From assembly GCF_000208865.1 (NCBI RefSeq), contig NC_018395.1, forward strand, positions 341,920 through 405,919: a stretch of DNA of 64,000 nucleotides, in the 5' to 3' direction. The translations under genes and the position numbers were made by a program. The stretch is from Neospora caninum Liverpool. Taxonomy: Eukaryota; Apicomplexa; Conoidasida; Eucoccidiorida; Sarcocystidae. The first letter of the stretch is position 1. Every line of letters starts with the position of its first letter. This document shows positions 44,292 through 54,635 of the stretch, piece after piece. The notes under the pieces were generated by a model that saw nothing but the letters and a program-made list of their open reading frames with translations, was not told the DNA's origin and ran no database searches.

Positions 44292-46340
44292 GTATGTGGG
44301 TATACTTACATATATACCACTATGTTCATCTACATACGCATGGAAAGAGAAGACGCTTAATAAAGCTACATAGGGATATTATGCCATGCTGGGGAACACC
44401 TCCGCATGCGTATCTCTCCATTATAAGCACTTTGGAGGAAGTCACTTTTCATTCTTTTCGTTCGTGTCGAACACAACGACTTGTGCGGTGTGGAGTGTAC
44501 AAAGCATGCGCTGGGAGGTAAAGCGCAGGTTGAGCTCAAAAGACACCTCCCGCCGTGCATCCTGTTCCGCCTTCGTTCTCGAGACTCTGGAGAGAGGCGC
44601 ACGGGCGCGGCGAGTCCGTAAGGAATCGTCCTTCTCAGCTCTGGCGCCTTCCCCAGGAGCCTACCTTGAGGTGCTCAATCTGGGCTGCGAGAAGGCCCAG
44701 AGACAGCTTCGCGGGATACGCGGAGAAACGCTCCACCACCGTCGCATTGACCATCTCCTCCAGTGCCTGAAGGTGCGCACGGAGAACATGACCAAAATAG
44801 ATCGACACACCGAGAACAACAAAAACAGTGATGCATCACATATACATACAAATGAATAGATGTATATGCAGGAAGAGAGTTATAATCACACACGATACAC
44901 ATGCATGCTTGCCAACAATATATATATATATATATATATGCGTTCATGTGTGCAGATGTGGCATTTCCGCCTGCATGTCGCTGCGATATTTGGGTCAACG
45001 ATTCTCGCCATCTGCCTAGCAATCCCAATGCTTCCAGTCACTGCATAAGTATGTGTGTGGGTATCAAGGTATTCACGTCTTTGTATGTGTCTGAATGTGT
45101 ATGTGACGACGTGAACCACACAGAGGGACGATGGAGCGAATATCGCAGTGAGACGCTTTGTGTCGCTTTCGGCCGTTCTGACCTCCAGAGAGGGGCCACC
45201 CGGTCCCTCCTCGATCTCCTCTCGTCTGTCTTCCTTTGGTATCTCTTCAGACTCCATCATCTCGCTGTTTCCCGCGTCGTCGTTCTCTTCTTTTGCTTCT
45301 GTAAGCGAAGCAGCTGTCGCAGGCGCCACACTCTCCTCGAACAGGCGGAACTGTGCCGGACTACAAAACCGCAGAAAAGGAAAGAAAGAAAAGAACGAAA
45401 AAGACAAAGAGAGGAGCGAGATGATGGCCGAGGTGTCTCCTCCAGATCGACCTGGCGTGAGAGAAGCACGGACAGCGAAGGAGAGAGGGAAACAGCGGCT
45501 GTTGAGAAAACAAAGAGCGGCAACGAAAAAAGGAGGCACCGGGAAAAGAACAGAGACAAGAATGAAGAGACGAAGGAAGAAAACCGGAACACCCGGAAGA
45601 CGCACGGACAGAAGCGATCGAAGCAGATGCTGGAGGAAAGAGAGAACAAGAAAGAGACACGAGAGAAGACAGAGACTGTGTCCTCAGTTGGTCCTCACTT
45701 GTCATTCAGAAAGACCTTTATGAGCGCGTAAACGCGCCGACCTTGTGCCTCGAAGATCGCTTTGAACGCGAGTGCGTCTTCGTCTTCGAGGAACGCCTCT
45801 TGCATCTTCATCCAAACATTTTTTTCCAACTCTTCGTCTCTCTTCTTCCGGTCCAGTGCCGAGACCGGAACTGAACTCGAAGAGAAGGCGCCGATGGGAG
45901 AAGGCGAGTTGGTGTCTCTCTCTCCTGGGCGCGTTTCGTCGGTTCCGCAGAAAAGGGAAATCGCCTCCGCAGGAGCTGCCGAGAGCGCAGAGAATTCGAA
46001 GGCAGTGATAGGCGCAAAGAGGACGCAAGTGCCCAGCGCCGACCCTGGAGACGGGAGAAGAAGAAGAAGCGAGTGAAGAGCCTGCACGGGTGGCGGGCGA
46101 TCCGGCTGCCGGCTGCAAGCATGGCGGGAGCGACAGGGAAACCAAGCGAAGAGTGACAGAGAGAAAAAAGAAGACAGGAATGACAAATCCAGGGAGAGAA
46201 CGAAAGCAACAGAGAGAAGACCGAGACTCGCAACACAAACAGATCAAAGAGGGCGATCCCCAGATTCGCGTACACGTATACACAAAAGTTTTTCAAATGC
46301 GCATTCGCAGCCGATGCCTTACGCCTACATACCTGCAGTG

Positions 46341-46372
<32 letters not shown>

Positions 46373-48204
46373 ATATGTTTATCTTATTGTATGAACGAAC
46401 ACATTCATTGAGAAATATGCGTGCAAGTACAGATCAGATAACCTCCGTGAGATGTATCCCTAGGCCGACATATATATAAATATGCGCCCTTATACACAGA
46501 TGGCTGTATCAGGACAATACTTGTGAGCAAAAGCTGGTTAGCGTTCACACGAGAGGACGGATCACGGGGCATCGAGATCCCTGCGTTGTCGAGAGGCCGA
46601 AGGAAAGCAGTCGCCTACCAGTAGTGATGGACAAGTTGGAGTGTCCAGACACGGGCGTAGACTGCAGAAGCAAACGCAAAAGGGAGGGGAGAAGTCGCTT
46701 TCGAGGAGAGGGGAAACGAAGCCCCATTGGCACCCACGGATCAGCTGCATAGATGCCCGGCCCCGTCTTTGTTCTCGTCCACGAAAACGAAAGAGAGATG
46801 CTCAGGACGGGAGTGAGGTCGCGGAAAAAGAATGCGGTTGCAGGCGGCACGCGGAGTCGGGATGCCTCCTCGCGCGTTGTCGCGAGGGTAAATCGCACTG
46901 GAACGGAAAAACACCCCGAGCCACGGCACCGACCCTCCGTCTCGAAAAAGTTTGTACGGTAGGAGAGAAAAAGGGGCGCGAGCAGAGAGCGGAGACGCTC
47001 GCTAGGCAGGCGCGCGTGCGCCGAGCAAGGAGCAAACACGGCAAGGAGACGAACCTCGTCGGCGAATCGCAGCCACAAATTCCTTGACGTTCACGTGCGC
47101 TGAAGCGCAACATCCTGGCGGCGGAGGCAGGCAAGCGATCGCGGCTACCCAGTTGAACAACCAGCCCTGACTGCAGAGCACATCGCAACGCACACACGAC
47201 TCGCACTCACGTTGGACACGCCGCGCTACATTCACACATACACACACAAATACCTACCTACAAGCATGCATGCATAGAAATATATACATTTATATAGAAA
47301 TATATATATATATATATGCAGCTTTCTTTGCAAGAAGCAAGTGAGCTGTACAGTGTTCTGTATCGAAGAAGAGCCTTTACGGGCGCGAGCGTCGAGAAAA
47401 ATCTGCACGAGCATAATGTGTCTCTGCGCCGCGCAGAAAAAAACTTGCCGAGAAATTCTGTCTCCAGGGGGAAGAGAACCTTCGAGATACTCTCTGCGCT
47501 TACGTCGGATCGAGGGCGCCGGGCATTTCGCCGAGGTCCGCAAAGTTGCCTGGAGGATGAAAGAAGATGCAGTCAGGGTCGTGAAGACGCGAGGCGAGTC
47601 TCAATCACGAAAACGACGAAAAACAGAGAGGGTGCCTTCTGCGTTTATAGTCTTTGCGAACGGTCGGCGCTCGCAGCTGCTCCGGGCCTCTTCATCGCCG
47701 CATGCACCCCCTTGCTTTCTCGTGATATGCGCTCTGACATCGCGTCGTTCTCAGATCTCTTTCCGCGCTTCTTCTTCTCACCTGGAAAGAGATGCTGGAG
47801 ATAAGGGACTGTGGGGTGCGGCATGGCCTTGGGCGGCAGGACTGCATGCAGAAGCGTCACCTCGAGATTCGCGTTGTAGCGGAAGACGAGCTGCAGGGGG
47901 AAGACGGAGGCGCCTGTCTCCGCTTTTCCCCCCTCAAGTTTCGCTGGAACCTTTGACTTCCCAGCACAAGGCGAAAGGCCGCTTGACGCCCCCGACGCTG
48001 CGGCGGGGAGGAAAAGAGACTGGGGCAACAGAGAACAGACAGAGCATCTCAGAAGAGACGGCCTAACGCAGCAGCTTCCACAAAAAACGAAACCAGAGAC
48101 AGAGGAACGTGGGACTCCCGAAGCGAGAAACGCGAACACGGAATCCGAACCGCGGCGAAAACTTGAAAACACACGCGCGATATATAACCAATAATATGGT
48201 AGAT

Positions 48205-48241
<37 letters not shown>

Positions 48242-51200
48242 GCACATATCCCTGGCATATTTATATGGAAGTACAAACATAACTATATATAGTTATTTAT
48301 ATTTATATATATATATATATATATAGGTACGTATGTCCACACCGACTCGATTGGATCGATCTGGAGGTATCGCATCTTTGCAGGGCGTCTTTGTGTGCAG
48401 TCTCCGTTTCGTACCGGTAGAGGGAGATGCGGGTCTGCTGCGATTTCAACTCTGACTTCCTTTTCATGCAGTTTCTCCAGATGACGTTTTCCGCCTTCTT
48501 CACTTCCGTCTGTGTCTCGGTCTTCGTCCTCTCTCTTTTTGCTCTTTCCAGGCTCCCCGGCCTCCAAGCAGCCGGCATCCTCTCCGGCATCGTCCTTCGC
48601 CGACTCGCCCGTTCGTCTCCGTTTGGGCGCTGGGTCCGTCTCGCCGTCGCCCGGGGCGTCTTCGCGGTCGCGCGCCTGTGCACTCGTCTCCCGTCCCCGC
48701 GCTCGCTTTTGCCTTTTGAAGGACAAGTCCTCGACGCTCAGACCCGCAACCGCGGCGTCGCCCGAGAGGCGAGCGTGGAAGAAGAAGGACGAAAAGAGAG
48801 ATAGGAGCGGCGCAGGCAGCCGCTTGGCTTCGGTGGGAAACTCGACAGTTTGCTTCTCCGAGGAGCAGCTCGAGAGAAAGGACTTGCACATGTCGTCTAG
48901 CTCTCGCAAAACCTGTTGCAGCTGCCGCAGCTTCTTCGGAAACTGCGCAGCCTTCGCTTCCAACGCCTCCTCTTGCTGTTCCGCCTGAAAACAAAGGAAG
49001 TCCTCAAAGCTCACTTCAGTGCACCTCGCGCCCCAGACAGGAGACAAAAACACAGGCGACACACAGGCGACACAGAGCCGATTCGTCGGCGATTCAGCGC
49101 CAGAAAACGGAGGGTGGATGTCTAACAGAAAGAGGAACGGATGCGACCGTGACGAGGATGAACCAGCTCTGCATCCTTCTAAAGTGACCGTCGGGGAAAC
49201 AGTTTCGGCACCGTCCTTCCGGCATAAACTATGCTGTTTCTTGGCAACACACTGCCTTCGCGCTGGTATTTTTTGCACACTGCCTGGAAGAAGCCTGGGA
49301 ATCGGGGACGCACGCCACGCACGCCTATCCACCGCCCCGGTGCGCTCGTCACCCCCGTAGCGCCCTGAATGGAAACGTACGTGTTCTCTTTGGCGCTTGA
49401 CGTCCTCGAGTTTCTCCTTCTCTTTGATTCTTTCCTGGAGTTCCGAGTTGAGGAGCAGCAGGAGCGTCTCGTGAGCGCGGTCGCAGCCTTCCTCGCCGGC
49501 TTGGGAAGCCGCCACTGCGGCGACGGCTGCTGCGTAGAGCGAGGCGTGTTGAGAGTCTGCGTCTCTCTCGCCGTCTTCTCTGTCCCGCGACTTTTTCTCT
49601 TCTGTCTCGCCTTTCCTGGGAAGCGCGTCTGAGCCTCGCGAAGTGCCCGCGCCGCCCCCCGTGCCTCTCCCACGCGTCGGGCCGCGCTTGAGGTCGTGCA
49701 CCGGCTCTTCCTTCCGACTGCGCAGGTGTCGGAGAAACGCGTCGAACGCGGGAGTCTCGAAGGCGTTCTCCTCCGCCGTCTTCCGATGCACGAGGAGCTG
49801 ACGGTACGTTCGCCGTTCTTTCTCCGTCGCGGCACAGCTGCGTCCCAGAGAGACAAAGTGGAGCAGTTCCTCAGTCTCCTGCTGCACGGAACAGAGCGAC
49901 CGGTTCTGCGCTCGCAGATTCAACACCCGCTGCGGAATCTCTTTCCACTGCAAATTGATCAGACGCCGCCTCAAGTCAGACAAAACCGACGAAGGACAAT
50001 CACCAGAAGGCGAAGAAGAGGAAGAAGAGGCGGAAGGGGAAGAAGAGGCGGAAGGGGAAGAAGAGGTGGAAGGGGAAGGAGAGGTGGAAGGGGAAGACGG
50101 GGAGACTGTAGACGTCTCGGATGGAGCATCGGGCGAGGAGACGGTCAAGCAGTCTTGAACTTGAGAGTACCTGGCGCGGCGGCGAAAGCAAAAGCGGAAA
50201 GAGAACAAGGAAACCCGGCCTTGGGACAATCCGAAGTCGAGAGGCCACACAGAAAGTGTGGCTAGGAAGAAAAGGCACGAGAGACGAAGAGTGGCGAAGC
50301 ACAGAGGCAACCAGAAACCAAATCAAGGAGGAAGGAAAGCGTTGCCAAGCGAAGGAGAAGGAGAGAGAAAGGAACGACCTATAGAGAAACGTAAGCGAGG
50401 ACGAGCGTGAGGGGACGACGGGGAGAAATACGAGCCAGAGAGAGTGAAAAAAAAACTGAACGGGCGCGACGACCCAAGGGAAGAGACGACGCGGGGAGGC
50501 GATGCAAGAGTGTCGGTTACCCTTTGCGGCCGAGAGCCGTGCCCATGCGCTGAACGCTCACCAGTCTCCGAGCTTCTTGGTCCTCGCCTCGATCGCCACC
50601 GGAGCGTTCACTCGAGCGACGGCCAACTGCGAAGCGCCTGCGTCCTTCCGGCCTGTCTCCTCTTCTGCAGGCAGACCCGTTTGCGAGGCAGGCACGGCTG
50701 CACCATTGGAGAAAGGAACGGGACAGGAACTGCGTGGAAAACAAGAGGAAACCCCACGGGGAAGCACAAGAAAGAGAGAGAAAAAGCGCGGCGGCCGCTC
50801 GAGAAGCGGAGACAAAAAGGGCGAGGGAATTGACGAGGAAAAGAACCCGCAAGCCCGAACGCCGGGAGCGGCAGACGGCAGACTCAAGCGACCAGAGAAG
50901 GATGTGGAAACAAACGAAGTGGAATGCACATCAGAATTTTCGAGGCACGCCGAGCGAGAGAAGCGTTCACCTTCCCCCACAGGGCGTGGCGTCACACGAA
51001 GAAGGAAGAAGCCAAAGAGAAAATGCAGACGAATGAAGCGGAGAGAAAACAACACGAAGACAGCGGGGAAAACGCACTAAATCGCACCCATCACGAACAT
51101 CTTCTTTTGGTTTTTTGTCCTGCGATGTGCCATGTCGGAGCGCTCCCCGTCTCTGCTTCGCGCTCCTTCGTCTCGTTGGCCTTTTCCTCCGTTTGCTCGC

Positions 51201-52606
51201 GACTTACCACTGGAGGACGAGGCTTTCTTTCCACCTCCCATGTCGCTCTTGTCTTCTTTCTTCTGTGGTTCGTTGTCGCTCTCGCGCTCCTCTTCCTGTG
51301 CAAGCCGCGCAGCTTCCGCCTTTTCCAGAGCACGCACTCGGTTCCGGGTGTACATACACTCGGTCACCTTTTCCCACACTTCGTTCAGCGCACCGTCGAG
51401 TGTACGTACAGCTGCCAAGCCCAAGAAGGTGCGCTGCAGCATCGCGCGACCGCACACTTGCTGAAGAAGCTCGGCCGAACTCAGCTCCCTCCTCCCGTCT
51501 TTCTCCGCGGACTCGCCAGCATCCGCCACGGCCTCTAGGGGCGTCGTAGCCTCCTTCTCGCACTTCAGCTTGTCCGTGGGCGACAGCGGCGCCGAAGAGG
51601 CGGGCGACGAGAGGGCGTCTTTCTCTGCCTCTTGCTTCGTCTCTCCAGAGAGGAGAGAGGGGAAATACGGCGAAAAGTGCGTGAACGGCGGCTCCATCAA
51701 GTCGCGCAGCAGAGCCAGCTCGCACGCCCTCTGTACATCGAAGAGCGCAGGACTCTCTGCGACGTGTTTTTGTGGCTCTGCCTTTCCCCTTCCTTCCGGG
51801 CCTGACCGCAGGCCCTCTGGGGAAGTGCCGGACTTCCCCAGGGCTCTCAGCGACGGCGCGAAAAGTGAGGAAGTTGCCTCGAATGTGGCCCCACCTTCTT
51901 TCTCACACGCCTCGCGTCTGTCGCCTTCCTCGGCTCTCCTCCCCTCTCCGCTTTCTCCTCCATTTCCCTCGCGTTTCGTCGCTGTAAACGAAGTCCCCGA
52001 TTGCTTCCCGTGGCTCGCTGGGCACCCACTCCGGCCGAGCCCCTCGCCTAGGGCCTCCAGCGCATGCAGAAAGTCGAGGGCAGCAGGGGGAATTTCTGGT
52101 CCTTCACGAGACGCGAACCCTTTCTTTCGCCAAAGGGGTGTCGCCTCTCTCTCTCCCTCGTCGCCATGTGTCCCCCCCGCGCACGCCTCCTTGGTCGGAC
52201 TCCCGCTCACTGCAGGTGCGTCCTGTTCAGAGGGAGACGGAAGAAGAGAAGAGAGCGAGGAGAGCGCTGGAGGAGAAATCGACGCCAGAGACATGCGCGG
52301 GGAGATCGGCAGGACTTCCGCAGCGACTTCCCTGGGATCTCTCTGGGGCATAGTCGAGGGAGGACGAGGCCTTACAGGTGAAGAGGGCGAGGCACCAGCG
52401 AGAGGGGCGGACGCCGCCTGAGACGTCTTGCGCGAGGAAGACGGAGACGAGCTCGCCTTCGCAGCCGGGGAAGACGGTCGACCCGAAGAAGACGCCCGAG
52501 CAGAAGAGGAAGACGAGGAAGATCTGCTTGCAGGAGAAAAGGGAGATTGGCGGTTGTTGCTGTTGGACGAGGCCGCCGCCGCGGGGGCGGAACGAGGAGG
52601 CGACAT
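43848..52606 (-). CDS. THOC5: THO complex subunit 5 homologue (11 exons, long disordered N-terminus)
   Basis: THOC5 is a subunit of the nuclear THO/TREX complex that couples transcription to mRNA export. Exons by phase: 52606-51208, 50697-50562, 50170-48415, 48019-47782, 47549-47504, 47421-47381, 47099-47055, 46044-45699, 45360-45183, 44766-44665, 44045-43848. They sum to 4,485 bases and 1,494 residues. Family-like blocks in order: the coiled region RAQNRSLCSVQQETEELLHF and HRKTAEENAFETPAFDAFLR; LPAPLLSLFSSFFFHA; VFPLQLVFRYNANLEVTLLH; PYLQHLFPGNFADLGEMPG; EFVAAIRRRGSALG; the C-terminal ALEEMVNATVVERF...LLAAQIEHLKCGVDRYV. The ATG at 52606 has a good context (CCACCATGTC). The first two exons are Ser/Glu-rich and are attached because exon 3 has no Met of its own and the phases agree; the donor of exon 2 overlaps a TGA. 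The donors after 48415 and 45183 are the least certain. Confidence 0.72.
44247..44288. repeat. (TA)n microsatellite in THOC5 intron
   Basis: Within the 44046-44664 intron. Confidence 0.85.
44918..44940. repeat. (TA)n microsatellite in THOC5 intron
   Basis: Within the 44767-45182 intron. Confidence 0.85.
46341..46377. repeat. (TA)n microsatellite in THOC5 intron
   Basis: Within the 46045-47054 intron. Confidence 0.85.
47279..47318. repeat. (TA)n microsatellite in THOC5 intron
   Basis: Within the 47100-47380 intron. Confidence 0.85.
48208..48240. repeat. (TA)n microsatellite in THOC5 intron
   Basis: Within the 48020-48414 intron; a second tract follows 40 bases on. Confidence 0.85.
48281..48326. 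repeat. (TA)n microsatellite in THOC5 intron
   Basis: Second TA tract of the 48020-48414 intron. Confidence 0.85.
50021..50095. repeat. 18-base tandem repeat coding in THOC5
   Basis: About four GAAGAAGAGGCGGAAGGG-type units. On the minus strand they encode the Pro/Ser-rich stretch (SPSASSSPSASS) before the conserved core. Confidence 0.75.
51347..51359. promoter_or_regulatory. Palindromic motif GGTGTACATACAC in THOC5 exon 1
   Basis: Coding copy of the dispersed motif, giving the peptide CMYT. A second copy lies 41 bases away. Confidence 0.25.
51400..51411. promoter_or_regulatory. Palindromic motif GTGTACGTACAG in THOC5 exon 1
   Basis: Second coding copy close to the one at 51347; one base short of a perfect palindrome. 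Confidence 0.25.
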
Positions 52607-52610
52607 GGTG

Positions 52611-52782
52611 GAGACACCCGCTAACGCGAACTGGAGAGAGAGGAAAGGAGACACCCGCTAACGCGAACTGGAGAGAGAGGAAAGGAGACGCCCGCTAACG
52701 CGAACTGGAGAGAGAGGAAAGGAGACGCCCGCAGAAGCGAACTGGAGAGAGAGGAAAGGAGACACCCGCTAACGCGAACGAG
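52611..52782. repeat. 37-base minisatellite, about 4.6 copies
   Basis: Units start at 52611, 52648, 52685, 52722 and 52759 (partial). The first base lies only five bases upstream of the THOC5 ATG, so it occupies its 5' leader. Confidence 0.95.
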
Positions 52783-53950
52783 GTGAGGAGGAGGAGCAAG
52801 GGGAGGGTACGACGAGCGCGCGAGTCTACGAAGGTCGGACAGGCGTGCCGTCGCGGGCGACGGAGACGCGGAAAAAGTCAGCAGGCAGTCGCTGCTAGAC
52901 GGTGCGTTTCGATGTATCGACAGATTGGGAAAAGAGAGCGTGTGGAAGAAAAGGGAATGGGCCTTGGTGAGAGGCGCGCAGTCCTCTTTTCCTCGCCACA
53001 CCGGCTCTCTCGGTGATTCCGAGGTTTTTCGAGGACGGAGAAACAGGCCTCTCCGCAGGACAGACAGAAAGACACACGCGCCACGAAGCAGCAAAGCAGA
53101 GGCGACTTGGAAAAGAAGAGAGAACAGAAGGAAAGAGGAAAGGGGCGAAGAGACAGAAGGAGAAAAGCTGGAATGGCAGAGTGGCGTGGTGCGCCAGTGC
53201 ATGCAGCGGGAAAGGCAAGTGGTTTTCGACAGCCGGGAAAAGATGTGTGAGCGCTACACAGCTCGCCAGTGGTTGGCGTTCGCGAGACGCTCTGTTTCTC
53301 CCATTAAACAAAAGATCACAGAAAAGAAGCTATCCTCAAACGAGGAACTTCTCTCCTACCTCGAGGCGTCGGTTTCTTCCACGGCCAGGAAATGCTCGCC
53401 AGACTTCCTCTTGGGCCTCTTTCTGTCCCAAGTAACTTCTGCGTATCACGGGAGCAGGAGGGTCGCTGGACCCAAACGCGTTGAAACGGAAGAGAAGAAG
53501 AAAGTTGCTCGGCTGTGTGCGTCTCTCTTTCCTCTCTTTCTTCTCGTTTCCATCTGTTTCCTTCCCTCGTTCTCTTCTCTGTCCTTCTCTCGCGCTTCTC
53601 TCGGTGTCTCTCTCCCCTCTGTTTCGCGCCGTCTTTCCTCTCGGTCGCCTTGCCCGTTTTCCTTTCGTTTTTCCTACTTTCTGCACAGTTCAAGCAGCGT
53701 CAGCCCCTCCGCTGGTAGGCTCCGCGCGCTAGCGTTCGGGCAGCTCTTGCCCTCCGGCCGTCGCGGCCTGCGTCTCTCCCTTTCTCTCTCTCGGCTTTTC
53801 CCGTCTTCCTTGGCTGTCTCCGTCTCTCTAGCCTCGCTGCAGTCTGTAGTGTTCAACTCGCCTTCTCGCCTCTGTCCTTTCCCGCCCGTCCCCCCGTTCT
53901 TTTTTTCTGTCCTGAGTTTTCCCTCCGGCCCATTCTCTCGTGCCTCCGCG

Positions 53951-54130
53951 TTCTCGCTCTCTTCGCCCGTCCTCGCCATTCTCGCTCTCTTCGCCCGTCC
54001 TCGCCATTCTCGCTCTCTTCGCCCGTCCTCGCCATTCTCGCTCTCTTCGCCCGTCCTCGCCATTCTCGCTCTCTTCGCCCGTCCTCGCCGTTCTCCCTCT
54101 CTTCGCCCGTCCTCGCCATTCTCGCTCTCG
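53951..54130. repeat. 28-base minisatellite, about 6.4 copies
   Basis: Units start at 53951, 53979, 54007, 54035, 54063, 54091 and 54119, based on TTCTCGCTCTCTTCGCCCGT plus eight bases. Confidence 0.95.
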
Positions 54131-54635
54131 GCGGCGGTGTCGTTCTGGGCCCCGTGTCTCTTCGCGGCTTCCTCCCGCTCCTTCGGCGTATGAACGGAGG
54201 CGACAGGGAGAACGGGTGGGAGGGGGGAACGCCGCAGGAGAGGGGAGCAGACAGCGGGTCAAGAGAGGCGACGCGAGGGAGAGGAAAAGAACGCGCGGAG
54301 ACGTGGAAGCACGAAAGGAGAGTTTGAGGGCGAAGAACACTCGACGGTGAAAATCGGGGACATGCCATTGAGATGCTTCCTCCAGAGCGGGACCAAACCC
54401 CAGAAAAGCGCTTTCACATGTCTCGCCCTCGCTTTCTTGTCCCTTTTCCGTCCCTAAAGAGCCAGAGTGTTTGAAGCTTCCGTGGCAGTCGGCCCCTGGG
54501 AGCTGAGGAGGGCGTGGACCTCGGTCGGGAGACCGGCGACAGCGGGGCACCGTCCTGGGGCTTCCGCGCCGTTTGCCCCTTTGCCAGTCCCGCAGGAGAC
54601 ACGAGCACGCGGTGAGTAGGCCGCTGCCTTCCAAC

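Larger units (their letters stand above)
52607..54635. promoter_or_regulatory. Divergent intergenic spacer between THOC5 (-) and the TAF12-like gene (+)
   Basis: About 2 kb that must contain both promoters and 5' untranslated regions. It has a 37-base minisatellite next to the THOC5 start and a 28-base minisatellite 500 bases before the other start, with very pyrimidine-rich plus-strand DNA at 53520-54150. A 422-codon plus-strand frame spans it but is Ser/Leu/Arg low complexity and was not accepted as a gene. No TATA box or defined motif stands out. Confidence 0.5.

Noticed and set aside
52925..54193. 422-codon plus-strand open frame in the divergent spacer
   Set aside because: Ser/Leu/Arg low complexity that runs through the 28-base minisatellite and pyrimidine-rich DNA, with no conserved block and no relation to neighbouring exons.
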